64,000 bases of DNA from Limnohabitans parvus II-B4. Its GTDB lineage: Bacteria; Pseudomonadota; Gammaproteobacteria; Burkholderiales; Burkholderiaceae_C. Shown piece by piece: positions 53,690 through 64,000 of the stretch (its first letter is position 1; every line of letters begins with the position of its first letter). The position numbers and the translations under genes were made by a program. The stretch is from contig NZ_NESN01000001.1 of assembly GCF_003063455.1 (NCBI RefSeq), forward strand, positions 620,001 through 684,000, written 5' to 3'. Below the pieces are notes generated by a model. That model saw nothing but the letters and a program-made list of their open reading frames with translations, was not told the DNA's origin and made no database searches.

Positions 53690-54790
53690 ATGAGCCAACA
53701 ACCCATTCAGTCGGATGCCTTGGGCGCTTTGCGTGTGCAAATTGACGCACTGGACAAGCAACTGCTCAGCCTGCTGAACCAGCGTGCCCATGTGGCCGAG
53801 AAAGTCGGCGAGATCAAACGCGCCGAAGGCTCGCCCTTCTTCCGGCCTGATCGCGTGGCACAGGTCATCGACAAGATCACCAACGCCAACCCAGGACCTC
53901 TGAAAAACGAACACGTTGCATCCATCTGGCGCGAGATCATGTCGGCTTGCCTGGCGCTTGAAGCGCCACAACGCGTAGCCGTTCTCGGGCCCCAAGGCAC
54001 ATTTTGCGAGCAAGCAGCCATCGAGTTTTTTGGCAGTGCAGCCAACCTGATTTACTGCGCCAACTTCGACGAAGTCTTTCACGCCACCGCTGCGGGCACC
54101 GCCCAATATGGCGTAGTTGGCATGGAAAACTCCACCGAAGGCGTAGTGGCCCGATCGCTCGATTTGTTCTTGCGCTCGCCTGTGCATGTGGTGGGCGAAG
54201 TCAGCCTGCAGGTGCGTTTCAATTTATTGCGCCAACTCAATTCAGACGCGGGCATCGAGGTTGTGATGGCCCACCCCCAAGCGCTGGCCCAGTGCCAGGG
54301 CTGGTTGTCCAAGCACTTGCCGCATGTGGAGCGCCGCGCTGTGTCGAGTAACGCCGAAGGCGCTCGCTTGGCCGCCACCAACCCGGCTTGGGCGGCCTTG
54401 GCCAGCGAACGCGCCGCCAGCCAGTTTGGCCTGCACATCGTGCACCACGCCATCCAAGATGAGGCGCTCAACCGCACACGCTTTGCCGTCATCACATTAC
54501 CCAAGACCCTGGCCACACCCCCAGCTTCGGGCAAAGACTGCACCAGCTTGGTGGTGTCGGTGCCCAACCGCCCCGGTGCCGTGCACGACTTGTTGGTGCC
54601 GCTCAAAAACAACGGCGTGTCCATGACGCGGTTTGAGTCCCGACCCGCCAAATCAGGCCAGTGGGAGTATTACTTCTACATCGACCTGCAAGGCCACATC
54701 AGCGAGCCGCATGTGGCCGCTGCTCTGCAAGAGTTGCAAGGCCTGTGCGCTTTCTACAAGGTGCTGGGTTCCTACCCCGTTCCCGAGTGA
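53690..54790 (+). CDS. pheA: Bifunctional chorismate mutase/prephenate dehydratase
   Basis: 366 residues. An AroQ chorismate mutase helix bundle spans about 8-95 (LRVQIDALDKQLLSLLNQRA), the dehydratase domain about 100-275 begins VAVLGPQGTFCEQAA and contains STEGVVARSLD, and a C-terminal ACT domain (about 282-360) carries the ESRP motif in MTRFESRPAKSG that binds feedback phenylalanine. It makes phenylpyruvate from chorismate. Starts 27 bp after serC and ends 7 bp before tyrA. Confidence 0.97.
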   Translation: MSQQPIQSDALGALRVQIDALDKQLLSLLNQRAHVAEKVGEIKRAEGSPFFRPDRVAQVIDKITNANPGPLKNEHVASIWREIMSACLALEAPQRVAVLGPQGTFCEQAAIEFFGSAANLIYCANFDEVFHATAAGTAQYGVVGMENSTEGVVARSLDLFLRSPVHVVGEVSLQVRFNLLRQLNSDAGIEVVMAHPQALAQCQGWLSKHLPHVERRAVSSNAEGARLAATNPAWAALASERAASQFGLHIVHHAIQDEALNRTRFAVITLPKTLATPPASGKDCTSLVVSVPNRPGAVHDLLVPLKNNGVSMTRFESRPAKSGQWEYYFYIDLQGHISEPHVAAALQELQGLCAFYKVLGSYPVPE

Positions 54791-54797
54791 GTTCGCG

Positions 54798-55694
54798 GTG
54801 AAATTCGAACGCCTGGCCCTGATTGGCTGCGGCCTGATGGGCGGCTCGTTTGCGCTTGCGCTGCGCCAAGCGGGCCTGGTGCAGCACATCACCGGTTTCA
54901 GCGCCTCCGAAAAAACACGCCAACGCGCCCTTGAGCTGGGTGTCATCGACCAAGCTTGCAACAGCGTGACTGAGGCTGTGCAAGGCGCTGATTTGGTCCT
55001 ACTGGCCGTGCCCGTGGGCGCCATGCACAGCAGCTTTGCAGCTTTGCGGGACACCCTGTCACCCAAAGCCTTGTTGATGGACGTGGGCTCCACCAAATGC
55101 GACGTGATCGCGGCGGCCCAGGCCGCCTTGGGCGAACGCCTGAATTGCTTGGTGCCTGCCCACCCGATTGCGGGCAAAGAGGTGGCCGGCATCGAGCACG
55201 CCGAAGGCACGCTCTACCAAGACAGACGCACCATCCTCACGCCTCTGCCGCAAAACAGCATCCGCCACATCCAAACAGCGAGCGAGGTCTGGACCGCCAT
55301 CGGCAGCCACGTGAGCCACATGACCCCCGAGGCGCATGACGCCACTTTTGCAGCCGTCAGCCACTTGCCCCACCTGTTGACTTTTGCGGCAGTGAATGCG
55401 CTCACTGCTCAGCCGCAAGGCGCTGCGTTTTTGGAGATGGCGGGCCCTGGCTTTCGAGATTTTTCCCGCATCGCCGCATCGGATGCGTCGGTCTGGCGCG
55501 ATATTTTGAGCGCCAACCGGTCTGAGGTGCTCACGCAAATGGCGCACTTTCGCGCGGCGCTTGATCAATTTGAAAACACCTTGAAGCAAGGCGACACCGC
55601 CGCGCTGCAGCAACTGATTCAACAAGCCAGCGATGTGCGCTCGGCTTGGACGCTGCAAGCGGGCAATGCTTGCAACAAAGCCTCTGAAGACTGA
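54798..55694 (+). CDS. tyrA: Prephenate dehydrogenase
   Basis: 298 residues from GTG 54798, which precedes the NAD-binding KFERLALIGCGLMGGSFA (GxGxxG). DVGSTKCDVI near 95 and the HPIAGKEVAGIEHA motif (catalytic His, Ser/Thr region) near 122-135 identify it. It oxidises prephenate or arogenate to the tyrosine precursor. It starts 7 bp after pheA. No ACT domain, so feedback control may differ from longer TyrA types. Confidence 0.94.
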   Translation: MKFERLALIGCGLMGGSFALALRQAGLVQHITGFSASEKTRQRALELGVIDQACNSVTEAVQGADLVLLAVPVGAMHSSFAALRDTLSPKALLMDVGSTKCDVIAAAQAALGERLNCLVPAHPIAGKEVAGIEHAEGTLYQDRRTILTPLPQNSIRHIQTASEVWTAIGSHVSHMTPEAHDATFAAVSHLPHLLTFAAVNALTAQPQGAAFLEMAGPGFRDFSRIAASDASVWRDILSANRSEVLTQMAHFRAALDQFENTLKQGDTAALQQLIQQASDVRSAWTLQAGNACNKASED

Positions 55695-55697
55695 CCC

Positions 55698-57698
55698 ATG
55701 TTCTCCACCGCCTTTCTTGACCTCCCCGCGCTGCAAGGCGCGTCCGGCACCGTCACCCTGCCCGGCTCCAAAAGCATCTCGAACCGCGTGCTGCTGCTCT
55801 CGGCGCTGTGCCAGGGCACCACTGTGGTCCACGACCTGCTGGACTCGGACGACACCCGCGTCATGCTGGCCGCGCTGCGCCAGCTGGGCTGCGGGGTCGA
55901 GGTGGCAGGTACCACAGTGACCATCACGGGTTTGGGCGGCCGCGCATGGCCAACTGAGGCGATTGAATTTTTCATGGGCAATGCGGGCACGGCCATGCGC
56001 CCGCTCACCGCAGCGTTGGCGGTGCAAGGCGGCGACTTCACCCTCAAAGGCGTGCCCCGCATGCACGAGCGCCCGATTGGCGACCTGGTGGACGCGCTGC
56101 GCGAGCTGGGTTGCGCCATCGACTATCTTGGCAACGATGGCTACCCGCCCTTGCGCGTGCGCCAGCCTTCGCTGCAACTGGACAAACCCATTCCCGTGCG
56201 CGGCGATGTGTCCAGCCAGTTCCTCACGGCCCTGCTGATGGCCCTGCCATTGGCCACGCAGGACCGCGCCATCACCATCGAAGTGGTGGGCGAACTCATC
56301 AGCAAGCCTTACATCGAGATCACGCTCAACCTGCTGGCCCGCTACGGCATCGCTGTCGAGCGCCAAGGCTGGGAACGCTTTGTGATTCCGGAAGGCAGCC
56401 GCTACCAGTCACCCGGCACGATCCACGTCGAAGCCGACGCGTCTTCGGCCAGCTACTTCATCGCTTTAGGCGCGATCGCTGAGGGCAAAGGCATCCGCAT
56501 CCAGGGTGTTGGCGCCGACTCCATCCAGGGCGACATCCGCTTCATGGACGCCGCTGAGCAGATGGGTGCCAAAATCACCAGTGGCCCCAACTGGCTTGAA
56601 ATTCAGCGCGGCGCTTGGCCGCTCAAGGGCATCACGCTCGACTGCAACCACATTCCCGACGCTGCCATGACCTTGGCCGTGATGGCGCTGTATGCCGACG
56701 GCCCCACCACACTGCGCAACATCGCCAGCTGGCGCGTCAAAGAAACCGACCGCATTGCGGCCATGGCCAACGAAAGCCGCAAACTGGGCGCCACTGTCGA
56801 AGAAGGCCCGGACTGGATCACCATCCACGCCCTGCCTGCAGGCCAGTGGAAACGCGCCAGCATCCACACCTACGACGACCACCGCGTGGCCATGTGCTTC
56901 TCACTGGCGGCCTTCAATGCCGCCCAAGTCCCGGTGCGCATCGAAGACCCCAAGTGTGTGGCCAAGACCTTCCCCGACTACTTCGAGGCCCTGTTCTCGG
57001 TGGCGCACACAGCCGCACAAAACATTCCGGTGATCTGCATCGACGGACCCACGGCCTCGGGCAAAGGCACGCTGGCCAGCCGCGTGGCCGCTGCTTTGGG
57101 CTATCACTACCTCGACTCGGGCGCGCTCTACCGCGTGACCGCCCACGCAGCTTTGCAAGCGGGGCTGACGCTGGAAGCCATCGATGAAGCTGCGATTGCC
57201 AAATTGGCCCGCAGTCTGCCCGTGCGCTTTGAAGGCGATCAGGTCTTGCTGGACGGCGTGGACGTGACCGATGCGATCCGCAGCGAACAAGGCGGCATGA
57301 ACGCCTCCAAAGTGTCCGTATTACCCGCCGTGCGAGACGCTTTGGTCGACCTGCAACACAGTTTCCAGCGCCTGCCAGGTCTGCTGGCAGACGGCCGCGA
57401 CATGGGCACAGTGATCTTCCCCGAAGCCCCTTTGAAGGTGTTTTTGACCGCCAGCGCCGCCAAACGTGCTGAAAGACGTCATAAGCAATTGATTTCTAAG
57501 GGTTTTTCGGCTAATATCGACGCTCTTCGCGCTGACTTGGAAGCGCGTGATGCACGGGACATGTCCCGCAGCGTCGCGCCACTCAAGCCTGCACAAGATG
57601 CCTTGCAACTGGACAACTCGTCCTTGACCATCGAAGCCTCGGTGGAACAGGTGATGGTCTGGTGGCAAAGTCGGCAGGTTTTCGGTTCTCCAACCTGA
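55698..57698 (+). CDS. aroA-cmk: Fused EPSP synthase/cytidylate kinase
   Basis: 666 residues. Residues 1 to about 440 are 3-phosphoshikimate 1-carboxyvinyltransferase of the shikimate pathway ([16 protein letters not shown] near 22-37, [10 protein letters not shown], and [11 protein letters not shown] near 347). Residues about 442-666 are cytidylate kinase, which phosphorylates CMP/dCMP, with P-loop GPTASGKGT at 450-458 and [11 protein letters not shown] near 566. No stop codon or frameshift separates them. The genes are normally adjacent; here they form one polypeptide. It follows tyrA by 3 bp and is followed by rpsA. Confidence 0.95.
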   Translation: MFSTAFLDLPALQGASGTVTLPGSKSISNRVLLLSALCQGTTVVHDLLDSDDTRVMLAALRQLGCGVEVAGTTVTITGLGGRAWPTEAIEFFMGNAGTAMRPLTAALAVQGGDFTLKGVPRMHERPIGDLVDALRELGCAIDYLGNDGYPPLRVRQPSLQLDKPIPVRGDVSSQFLTALLMALPLATQDRAITIEVVGELISKPYIEITLNLLARYGIAVERQGWERFVIPEGSRYQSPGTIHVEADASSASYFIALGAIAEGKGIRIQGVGADSIQGDIRFMDAAEQMGAKITSGPNWLEIQRGAWPLKGITLDCNHIPDAAMTLAVMALYADGPTTLRNIASWRVKETDRIAAMANESRKLGATVEEGPDWITIHALPAGQWKRASIHTYDDHRVAMCFSLAAFNAAQVPVRIEDPKCVAKTFPDYFEALFSVAHTAAQNIPVICIDGPTASGKGTLASRVAAALGYHYLDSGALYRVTAHAALQAGLTLEAIDEAAIAKLARSLPVRFEGDQVLLDGVDVTDAIRSEQGGMNASKVSVLPAVRDALVDLQHSFQRLPGLLADGRDMGTVIFPEAPLKVFLTASAAKRAERRHKQLISKGFSANIDALRADLEARDARDMSRSVAPLKPAQDALQLDNSSLTIEASVEQVMVWWQSRQVFGSPT

Positions 57699-57709
57699 AA
57701 CGGCCACAC

Positions 57710-57795
57710 CAGCCCACCCTGTGTGGGCTGTCCTGAAGTTCCACCCGGCTCTCATCGTGCAGCTTGCACACTGGCCAGGTGGTTTTTTAAAACCA
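57710..57795 (+). promoter_or_regulatory. Hairpins in the rpsA leader region
   Basis: CAGCCCAC 57710-57717 with GTGGGCTG 57723-57730, and GGTTTT/AAAACC around 57781-57794. Neither has a T-tract. They lie in the 193-bp aroA/cmk-rpsA gap; S1 is known to autoregulate its own mRNA in E. coli, so a translational control role is possible. Confidence 0.4.
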
Positions 57796-57891
57796 ACCGC
57801 GGCTCACGCCGCAAACCAATCGCCACTGTCAGCTCCTGGAAACGACGCATGTCGCGCTCGTCAGTCCTGAACTTGTGGATGAGGAAATACC

Positions 57892-59571
57892 ATGTCTGAA
57901 TCATTTGCCGCCCTATTCGAAGAATCACTGACGCGCACCGAAATGCGCCCAGGTGAAGTCATCACCGCTGAAGTCGTGCGCATCGAGCACAACTTCGTTG
58001 TGGTCAACGCCGGTCTCAAGTCCGAGTCGTATGTGCCCCTCGAAGAATTCAAGAACGACCAGGGTGAAGTCGAAGTCCAGGTCGGCGACTTTGTCTCGGT
58101 GGCCATCGGCTCCATCGAAAACGGCTACGGCGACACCATCTTGTCGCGCGACACCGCCAAGCGTCTGGCTTCCTGGATGTCTTTGGAAAAAGCCCTGGAA
58201 TCCGGCGAGTTCGTCACTGGCGTGACCAGCGGCAAAGTCAAGGGTGGCCTGACCGTGTTGGTCAACGGCATCCGCGCTTTCTTGCCCGGCTCTTTGGTCG
58301 ACACACGTCCTACCAAAGACCTGTCTCCCTATGAGAATAAGACCCTGGAATTCAAGGTCATCAAGCTCGACCGCAAGCGCAACAACGTTGTGCTGTCACG
58401 CCGCGCTGTGGTGGAAGCCTCCATGGGCGAAGAGCGCGCCAAGCTGATGGAAACATTGCGCGAAGGCTCCATCGTTCACGGCGTGGTCAAGAACATCACC
58501 GAATACGGTGCGTTCGTGGACTTGGGCGGCATCGACGGCTTGCTGCACATCACCGACATGGCATGGCGCCGTGTCCGTCACCCATCCGAAGTGGTCACTG
58601 CGGGTCAGGAAATCACTGCCAAGATCCTCAAGTTCGACACCGAGAAAAACCGCGTGTCTTTGGGTCTGAAGCAAATGGGCGACGACCCATGGATGGGCGT
58701 GAACCGCCGCTACCCACAAAGCACCCGCATGTTCGGCAAGATCACCAACATCGCCGACTACGGCGCGTTTGTGGAACTCGAGCCAGGCATCGAAGGCTTG
58801 GTGCACGTCTCCGAAATGGACTGGACCAACAAGAACGTGGCTCCTTCCAAGATCGTTGCTTTGGGTGACGAAGTCGAAGTCATGGTCCTCGAGATCGACG
58901 AAGACAAGCGCCGCATCAGCTTGGGCATGAAGCAGTGCCGTGCCAACCCATGGCAAGAGTTTGCTCAGAACACCAAGCGCGGCGACCGCGTGAAGGGCCC
59001 GATCAAGTCGATCACCGACTTCGGCGTGTTCGTGGGCTTGGCTGCCGGCATCGACGGCTTGGTGCACCTGTCTGACCTGTCTTGGAACGAAACCGGCGAA
59101 AACGCCGTGCGCGAATTCAAGAAGGGTCAAGAAGTTGAGGCTTTGGTCTTGGCTGTGGACGTGGACCGCGAGCGCATCAGCTTGGGCATTAAGCAGCTCG
59201 ACTCCGATCCTTTCACCACTTTCGTGTCGATCAACGACAAAGGCCAGACCGTCACCGGTAAGGTCAAGACTGTGGATGCCAAGGGCGCCGAAATCGACCT
59301 GGGCGAAGACATCATCGGCTACCTGCGTGTGTCCGAAATCTCGCGTGACCGCGTGGAAGACGCCAGCCATGTGCTGAAAGTCGGCGACGAAGTGACCGCT
59401 GTGGTGGTGAACGTGGATCGCAAGACCCGCAACATCCAGTTGTCGATCAAAGCCAAAGACGCTGTGGACCAACAAGAAGCCATGGCTTCCTTGTCACAAC
59501 AATCGAAGAGCGAAAACGCTGGCACCACCAGCTTGGGCGCTCTGTTGCGTGCCAAGTTGGACAACAACTGA
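57892..59571 (+). CDS. rpsA: 30S ribosomal protein S1
   Basis: 559 residues with six S1/OB repeats at roughly 22-90, 105-175, 190-260, 275-345, 362-432 and 450-520. Repeats 3 to 6 show the GxxxxGxxVxx-GxxGLVHxS pattern ([53 protein letters not shown]). It unwinds mRNA and brings it to the 30S platform. ATG 57892 is preceded by a GATGAGGAAA Shine-Dalgarno. cmk-rpsA-ihfB order is conserved. Confidence 0.98.
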   Translation: MSESFAALFEESLTRTEMRPGEVITAEVVRIEHNFVVVNAGLKSESYVPLEEFKNDQGEVEVQVGDFVSVAIGSIENGYGDTILSRDTAKRLASWMSLEKALESGEFVTGVTSGKVKGGLTVLVNGIRAFLPGSLVDTRPTKDLSPYENKTLEFKVIKLDRKRNNVVLSRRAVVEASMGEERAKLMETLREGSIVHGVVKNITEYGAFVDLGGIDGLLHITDMAWRRVRHPSEVVTAGQEITAKILKFDTEKNRVSLGLKQMGDDPWMGVNRRYPQSTRMFGKITNIADYGAFVELEPGIEGLVHVSEMDWTNKNVAPSKIVALGDEVEVMVLEIDEDKRRISLGMKQCRANPWQEFAQNTKRGDRVKGPIKSITDFGVFVGLAAGIDGLVHLSDLSWNETGENAVREFKKGQEVEALVLAVDVDRERISLGIKQLDSDPFTTFVSINDKGQTVTGKVKTVDAKGAEIDLGEDIIGYLRVSEISRDRVEDASHVLKVGDEVTAVVVNVDRKTRNIQLSIKAKDAVDQQEAMASLSQQSKSENAGTTSLGALLRAKLDNN

Positions 59572-59601
59572 TCTTTTTGATCTGAAGACGCTTGCTGTCT
59601 G

Positions 59602-59636
59602 AAAAGCCTGCCCCTGTCATGGGGGCAGGCTTTTTT
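59602..59636 (+). terminator. Rho-independent terminator of rpsA
   Basis: GCCTGCCCC 59606-59614 pairs with GGGGCAGGC 59622-59630, followed by six T. Confidence 0.92.
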
Positions 59637-59685
59637 CAGACCGGTGCTGGACACCTGCAAGACACATGAACCACAAAGTGATCCC

Positions 59686-60000
59686 ATGACACGCTCTGAT
59701 CTGGTTGAAGAACTCGCTGCACGTTTTGCACAGCTCACCCACCGTGACGCCGAACTGGCCGTCAAAACGGTGCTCGACGCCATGAGCGATTCGCTGGCCA
59801 AAGGGCACCGCATCGAGATTCGCGGCTTTGGCAGCTTCTCCATCAACCGCCGCCCACCCCGTGTTGGCCGCAACCCCCGGTCTGGCGAAAGCGTTCAGAT
59901 TCCGGAAAAACGGGTTCCCCATTTCAAACCCGGCAAAGCACTGCGCGAAGCCGTGGACGCTGGCACAGCCAGCCAAACATCGAGCCCTGCAAAAACCTGA
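59686..60000 (+). CDS. ihfB: Integration host factor subunit beta
   Basis: 104 residues, HU/IHF DNA-bending protein acting as a heterodimer with Ihf[14 protein letters not shown] start, [17 protein letters not shown] near 44-60 and the beta-arm [14 protein letters not shown] are typical. Lys/Pro tip (Pro in NPRSGE) intercalates DNA. ATG 59686. IHF is also a usual cofactor for tyrosine integrases such as the one at 26694. Confidence 0.96.
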   Translation: MTRSDLVEELAARFAQLTHRDAELAVKTVLDAMSDSLAKGHRIEIRGFGSFSINRRPPRVGRNPRSGESVQIPEKRVPHFKPGKALREAVDAGTASQTSSPAKT

Positions 60001-60108
60001 TCTGTTGCACAGACCACACGGTCTGCAGCATCGGTCCGTACCGACTAGACAAGGGCCTTAAGGACAGCAACTGGCCCGTTAGAATGAAGCCAGATTCCGA
60101 GGTCTTCC

Positions 60109-60396
60109 ATGAAACGTCTGCTTCGGCTGCTTCAGTGGCTACTGAAAGCCGCTGTCTTTTTTACACTCTTCGCTTTTGCGCTGAATAACCAGCAAGAAAC
60201 GCGCGTCAATTTCTTTTTTGGCACGTTTTGGCAGGCCCCCACAGTGCTCGTGGTGCTTTCTGCCTTCAGCATGGGTGTGATGGTGGGAGTGCTGGGCATG
60301 GTCCCTCGGTGGTGGCGTCATCGTCAAGCTGCTCGGCATCATCAAGCTGCGCCAACCGAACCAACCCCTGCACCTGAAGTGACTCATGGAACTTGA
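60109..60396 (+). CDS. lapA: Lipopolysaccharide assembly protein A
   Basis: 95 residues, DUF1049 family. Two membrane helices (about 12-27 and 42-64) flank NNQQETRVNFFFG. It partners LapB in adjusting LpxC levels and LPS synthesis. Its 3' end overlaps lapB by 11 bp, showing translational coupling. The C-terminal tail is His/Pro rich. Confidence 0.93.
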   Translation: MKRLLRLLQWLLKAAVFFTLFAFALNNQQETRVNFFFGTFWQAPTVLVVLSAFSMGVMVGVLGMVPRWWRHRQAARHHQAAPTEPTPAPEVTHGT

Positions 60397-61543
60397 TCTG
60401 ACCTGGATTTTGCTGGGACTGCCCGCGGCTTTTGCACTGGGCTGGATCGCTTCGCGCCTTGATTTAAGGCAGATGCGCATCGCCAACCGGCAAGCCCCCC
60501 GTGCCTATTTCAAAGGCCTGAACTACCTGCTCAACGAGCAGCAAGACAAAGCCATTGACGCCTTCATTGAAGCAGTTCAAAACGACCCCGATACGTCTGA
60601 GTTGCACTTTGCACTGGGCAATTTGTTTCGACGCCGAGGCGAATACGACCGGGCTGTTCGTGTACACGAGCATCTGTTGTCACGCGCGGATTTGAGTGGC
60701 GCAGACCGCCAACGCGCACAGCATGGCTTGGCGCTCGATTTTCTGAAAGCTGGTTTACTGGACCGAGCCGAAGAGGCGCTGCGCAAGCTCGAGGGCACGG
60801 CCTATGAAGGCCAGGCTCGTTTGGCGCGTCTGGCTATCTACGAGCGCTCACGCGAGTGGCCAGAAGCCGCACAGGTTGCACGTCTGCTTGAAAACTCTGG
60901 CGAGGCCAACTTTGCCATCCGCATGGCCCACTACCAATGCGAGCAAGCCCGTGAAGCGGTTCAACAAGGCGATACGGCTTTAGCCGAGAAGATACTGACA
61001 GCGACCCTTCAAACCACACCCGATGCCCCCAGACCCCGCATCTTGCTGGGGCAGCTTCAATTGACACAAGGCCAAGCTGGGCAAGCATTCGACACTTTGT
61101 CTGTGCTGTTTGAACGTTCCGATTTGGCTGCACCACTGGCCGCCGCGAGCCTGGCCAAGGCCGCCCAAGCCGCCGCGTTGACGGCACCCGCCATGCAACT
61201 GCTTGAAACACATTACGCCAAGCAACCTTGCATCGATGTGCTTGAAGCCATCACCACGCTGGAAGCCCATACCCCAGAGGGCACGGCCGCATCACACCAA
61301 CGCTACCTTGTTCATTTGGAAAAACAAGCTTCATTGATGGCCGCCACACGCTGGCTAACCGAAGAAAGCACCGAAGCACACCCCTTGCCTGCACCTGTTC
61401 AAAAAGCGCTAGAGCAAGCCATCAGGCCTTTGTCTCGCTACCGTTGCGCCGCCTGCGGATTTGAGGCCAAAGAACACTTTTGGCATTGCCCAGGCTGCCA
61501 AGCTTGGGACAGCTACCCCCCAAGGCGCGTTGAAGAACTCTGA
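60386..61543 (+). CDS. lapB: Lipopolysaccharide assembly protein B
   Basis: 385 residues. A single N-terminal membrane helix (about 5-22), TPR repeats from about 40 to 335 (KGLNYLLNEQQDKAIDAFIE start), and a C-terminal rubredoxin-type zinc site with two CxxC pairs (CAACGFEAKEHFWHCPGC near 352-372). LapB (YciM) recruits FtsH to degrade LpxC and links LPS synthesis to assembly. In the ihfB-lapA-lapB run. Confidence 0.95.
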   Translation: MELDLTWILLGLPAAFALGWIASRLDLRQMRIANRQAPRAYFKGLNYLLNEQQDKAIDAFIEAVQNDPDTSELHFALGNLFRRRGEYDRAVRVHEHLLSRADLSGADRQRAQHGLALDFLKAGLLDRAEEALRKLEGTAYEGQARLARLAIYERSREWPEAAQVARLLENSGEANFAIRMAHYQCEQAREAVQQGDTALAEKILTATLQTTPDAPRPRILLGQLQLTQGQAGQAFDTLSVLFERSDLAAPLAAASLAKAAQAAALTAPAMQLLETHYAKQPCIDVLEAITTLEAHTPEGTAASHQRYLVHLEKQASLMAATRWLTEESTEAHPLPAPVQKALEQAIRPLSRYRCAACGFEAKEHFWHCPGCQAWDSYPPRRVEEL

Positions 61544-61662
61544 GGCTTGACTTGAAACCGGTGGTTTCAAATGAAGCCCCCCCTTGCAGCTATTCTTCCT
61601 GATGGCCACAATGGCTTGCACTGCAGAGGCGCTGCAGTCACACCACGCAGGGAGAGGCTCAG

Positions 61663-61962
61663 ATGATCACAAAGATGACAGCCGCCATCGCCACCATCTT
61701 GTTGACAGGCGTCGCCTGCGCACAAGTGGATTTGAACAAAGCCACAGAAATTGATCTCGATGGTTTGAACGGAGTCGGTCCAGCACTGACCCGCGAGCTC
61801 ATGACCGAGCGCCAAAAAGCCCCATTCCAGGATTGGACAGATGTGATGCAGCGCGTCAAAGGCATAGGCCCCAAGAAAGCCGCCAGTTTGTCAGCGCAAG
61901 GCCTGCGGGTGCAGGGTCAGGGCTATGGCCCATCCCTCGGTACCCCATCAAAAAAACCCTGA
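61663..61962 (+). CDS. comEA: ComEA-type helix-hairpin-helix DNA-binding protein
   Basis: 99 residues. Signal peptide to about residue 20 (ILLTGVACA-QV), then two helix-hairpin-helix motifs (VDLNKATEIDLDGLNGVGPA and VKGIGPKKAASL). Such small periplasmic proteins bind incoming DNA during natural transformation, or are general HhH proteins with no proven role. ATG 61663. It is preceded by 119 bp without a gene and converges on the hydantoinase gene. Confidence 0.82.
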   Translation: MITKMTAAIATILLTGVACAQVDLNKATEIDLDGLNGVGPALTRELMTERQKAPFQDWTDVMQRVKGIGPKKAASLSAQGLRVQGQGYGPSLGTPSKKP

Positions 61963-61983
61963 AACTCAGGCCGACGCGGTGGG

Positions 61984-64000
61984 CTAGGGTTCGCCAAAAC
62001 CGCCGCCGCCGGGCGTGTGGATTTCGAACACATCGCCCGTCTGCATCTCGACCTGACCAATGTGCGCCAGCTCCTGCACGCTGCCATCGGCACGCACGAC
62101 GCGGTTGATACCTGCCAGGCCGCTGTGCCCACCCGCCATGCCAAAAGCTGGATGAATGCGTCCGTTGGACAAAATGCCCGCCGTCATCGGCTCCAAAAAA
62201 CGCACCCGACGCACACCGCCATCGCCACCGCGCCAGCGCCCTGCGCCGCCCGAGCCTTGACGAATCGCGTAGCCTTCCAAGCGCACCGGAAAGCGGAACT
62301 CCAGCACCTCGGGGTCCGTGAGGCGTGAATTGGTCATATGGGTTTGCACCACCGAAGTGCCAGCAAAACCACCCACCAAGTCGCCTTGCGCGTCATAGCG
62401 CCCGCCTGCACCGCTGCCACCCGAAATCGTTTCGTAGTACTGCACCCGCGCATTGCCAAAGGTGAAGTTGTTCATGGTGGGCTGGCTGCCCGCCATCACA
62501 CCCAAAGCGCCAAACAGCGCGTTGGTGATGCATGTGGAGGTTTCCACATTGCCCGCCACCACCGAAGCAGGCGGGTTGGGGTTGAGCATGGAGCCTTGTG
62601 GAATGATGACCTTGAGCGGCTTCAAGCACCCCGCGTTCAGCGGGATGTCATCCTGAACCAGGCTGCGGAACACGTACAGCACCGCCGCCATGCACACCGC
62701 CCGTGGGGCGTTGAAGTTGTTGGGCAGCTGGGCGCTGGTGCCGGTGAAATCAATTTCAGCCGTACGCTCGGTAGCATTCACGCGCACCGCCACCTGGATC
62801 TGCGCCCCATTGTCCAGCGGCAAGGTGAAGGCACCGTCTTTCAGGCGCGTGATGACGCGGCGCACGGACTCTTCGGCGTTGTCTTGTACATGGCGCATAT
62901 AGGCCTGCACCACATCCAAGCCGAATTGATCGACCATGCGGCGCAGCTCTTGCACGCCTTTTTCGTTGGCGGCAATTTGCGCCTTCAGGTCGGCCATGTT
63001 TTGCGCCGGGTTGCGCGAAGGGTATTCGCCGCTTTGCAGCAGCGCCACCATCTCGACCTCGCGCAAGCGCCCGGCTTCGACCAATTTGAAGTTGTTGATC
63101 TGCACGCCCTCTTCTTCGATGCGCGTCGAGAACGGCGGCATGGAACCCGGCGTCAAGCCGCCCACATCAGCGTGGTGGCCGCGTGAGCCGACATAAAACA
63201 CAGGGTCTGCGTGGCCGTCCAGGTACACCGGGGTGATCACGGTGATGTCGGGCAAATGCGTGCCGCCGTGGTACGGGTCGTTCAGCACAAACACATCGCC
63301 TGGCTGCATGCGCCCCTTGTTTTCTTGGATCACCGTCTGGATGCTCTCCCCCATCGAACCCAAATGCACCGGCATGTGCGGCGCGTTTGCGATCAAGTGA
63401 CCTTCTGCGCTGAACAAGGCGCAAGAGAAGTCCAGCCGCTCCTTGATGTTGACCGAGTAGGCCGTGTTTTGCAGCTGCAAGCCCATTTGCTCGGCGATGT
63501 TCATGAACAGGTTGTTGAACACCTCCAGCAGCACCGGGTCGGCCTGCGTGCCTGCCGCGTGTTGCACCGCCCGCGCCTGCACCCGCACCAGCAGCAAATG
63601 GTCCAGCGCCGTCAGTCGCGCTTGCCAACCGGGTTCGACCACCGTGGTGGCGTTTTTCTCGGCAATGATGGCGGGGCCGTCGATCACATCGCCGGGGCGC
63701 ATGTCTTCGCGCACCACCAGCGCAGCTTCCTGCCACTCGGCCACACCTTGTGCATTCGCGGCGTACACCCGCACCGTGTCGCGGCGCGGCACTTCGCGCT
63801 TGGGGTGCAGGGTGTGAGCGGCCTCTTCGGGCGCATCGCCAGGCAGCACGGCCTCGACCGACACGGCTTCGACCACCAGCGCCTTGCCCTGCATCAAGAA
63901 GGCAAAGCGCTGGCGATACGCCGCTTCAAAACCGGCCACCAATTGGGCCTGATCGCCCCAAGGCACGACCAGCGCCGAGTCGGTGCCTTCGTAACGCAAA
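61984..64000 (-). CDS. Fused hydantoinase/5-oxoprolinase, C-terminal part (runs off the window)
   Basis: 671 residues visible, open at the right edge. The first ~150 are the C-terminal end of a HyuA-like subunit ([18 protein letters not shown] is its typical end). From about 160 on it is a full HyuB-like subunit: [64 protein letters not shown] [19 protein letters not shown] and a [14 protein letters not shown] loop. A fused ~1200-residue enzyme of the eukaryotic-like OplA type opens 5-oxoproline or hydantoins with ATP. Substrate is not certain. Confidence 0.9.
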   Translation of the reverse strand, partial: LRYEGTDSALVVPWGDQAQLVAGFEAAYRQRFAFLMQGKALVVEAVSVEAVLPGDAPEEAAHTLHPKREVPRRDTVRVYAANAQGVAEWQEAALVVREDMRPGDVIDGPAIIAEKNATTVVEPGWQARLTALDHLLLVRVQARAVQHAAGTQADPVLLEVFNNLFMNIAEQMGLQLQNTAYSVNIKERLDFSCALFSAEGHLIANAPHMPVHLGSMGESIQTVIQENKGRMQPGDVFVLNDPYHGGTHLPDITVITPVYLDGHADPVFYVGSRGHHADVGGLTPGSMPPFSTRIEEEGVQINNFKLVEAGRLREVEMVALLQSGEYPSRNPAQNMADLKAQIAANEKGVQELRRMVDQFGLDVVQAYMRHVQDNAEESVRRVITRLKDGAFTLPLDNGAQIQVAVRVNATERTAEIDFTGTSAQLPNNFNAPRAVCMAAVLYVFRSLVQDDIPLNAGCLKPLKVIIPQGSMLNPNPPASVVAGNVETSTCITNALFGALGVMAGSQPTMNNFTFGNARVQYYETISGGSGAGGRYDAQGDLVGGFAGTSVVQTHMTNSRLTDPEVLEFRFPVRLEGYAIRQGSGGAGRWRGGDGGVRRVRFLEPMTAGILSNGRIHPAFGMAGGHSGLAGINRVVRADGSVQELAHIGQVEMQTGDVFEIHTPGGGGFGEP

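Overview
The window is a betaproteobacterial chromosome segment, almost certainly Burkholderiales/Comamonadaceae. I infer a Limnohabitans- or Rhodoferax-like freshwater relative, but the genus is not proven. Supporting evidence is the ompA-ubiG-gph block divergent from gyrA, the run gyrA-serC-pheA-tyrA-aroA/cmk-rpsA-ihfB-lapA-lapB, the folC-SPOR-cvpA-purF-metZ-gltX run, a tmRNA with the tag ANDERFALAA, and GC-rich codon use throughout except in one island.

Layout. (1) 1-7.1 kb holds cell-surface polysaccharide genes: an O-antigen-ligase-like gene, IS remnants, then a minus-strand operon of phosphomannomutase, a GT4 glycosyltransferase, Kdo transferase WaaA, a GT2 and a GT25 glycosyltransferase, mostly joined by ATGA overlaps. 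(2) 7.2-11.4 kb holds ogt, a DMT exporter, an RlmN-like radical SAM gene, slyX, and metK behind a structured leader that can pair with its own Shine-Dalgarno. (3) 11.5-18.9 kb is a stress locus: a phosphoribosyltransferase, a host-attachment-family protein, a perfect FNR/ANR box, an ABC/FtsX/HlyD exporter, an HPF-cold-shock fusion, Hsp20 and a truncated ftsH.

(4) 18.9-28.3 kb is an AT-rich integrated mobile element next to tRNA-Asp. It carries a tyrosine recombinase, a Rep_3-type initiator with five exactly tandem 22-bp iterons, a MobA/MobL relaxase with an inverted-repeat cluster resembling an oriT, and cargo. The cargo includes a RelA/SpoT-domain gene overlapping a partner gene (candidate toxSAS toxin-antitoxin) and an unrecognised 127+127-residue gene pair bracketed by ~105-bp direct repeats. 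A nonamer, GTGTAGCAC, occurs seven times, paired 13 bp apart at both ends. The left end also carries the first ~16 codons of a second integrase, so a second related element appears to have been eroded there. This island is the most novel part of the window.

(5) 28.3-35.5 kb holds tRNA-Asp, tRNA-Glu, tRNA-Ala and the gltX-metZ-purF-cvpA-SPOR-folC run, all minus strand. (6) 35.5-47.1 kb holds housekeeping and accessory genes: an ArsC-like reductase, a glycine-zipper protein, ppnP, argG, murB, yajQ, a 2OG dioxygenase, hemerythrin, core-MetE, an LLM oxidoreductase, an acyl-CoA synthetase, a HTH-REC regulator, and a decayed glutaredoxin. (7) 47.1-64 kb holds ssrA, gph, ubiG, ompA, gyrA, the aromatic amino acid supra-operon with a fused aroA-cmk, rpsA, ihfB, lapAB, comEA, and the 3' part of a fused hydantoinase/5-oxoprolinase gene running off the right edge.
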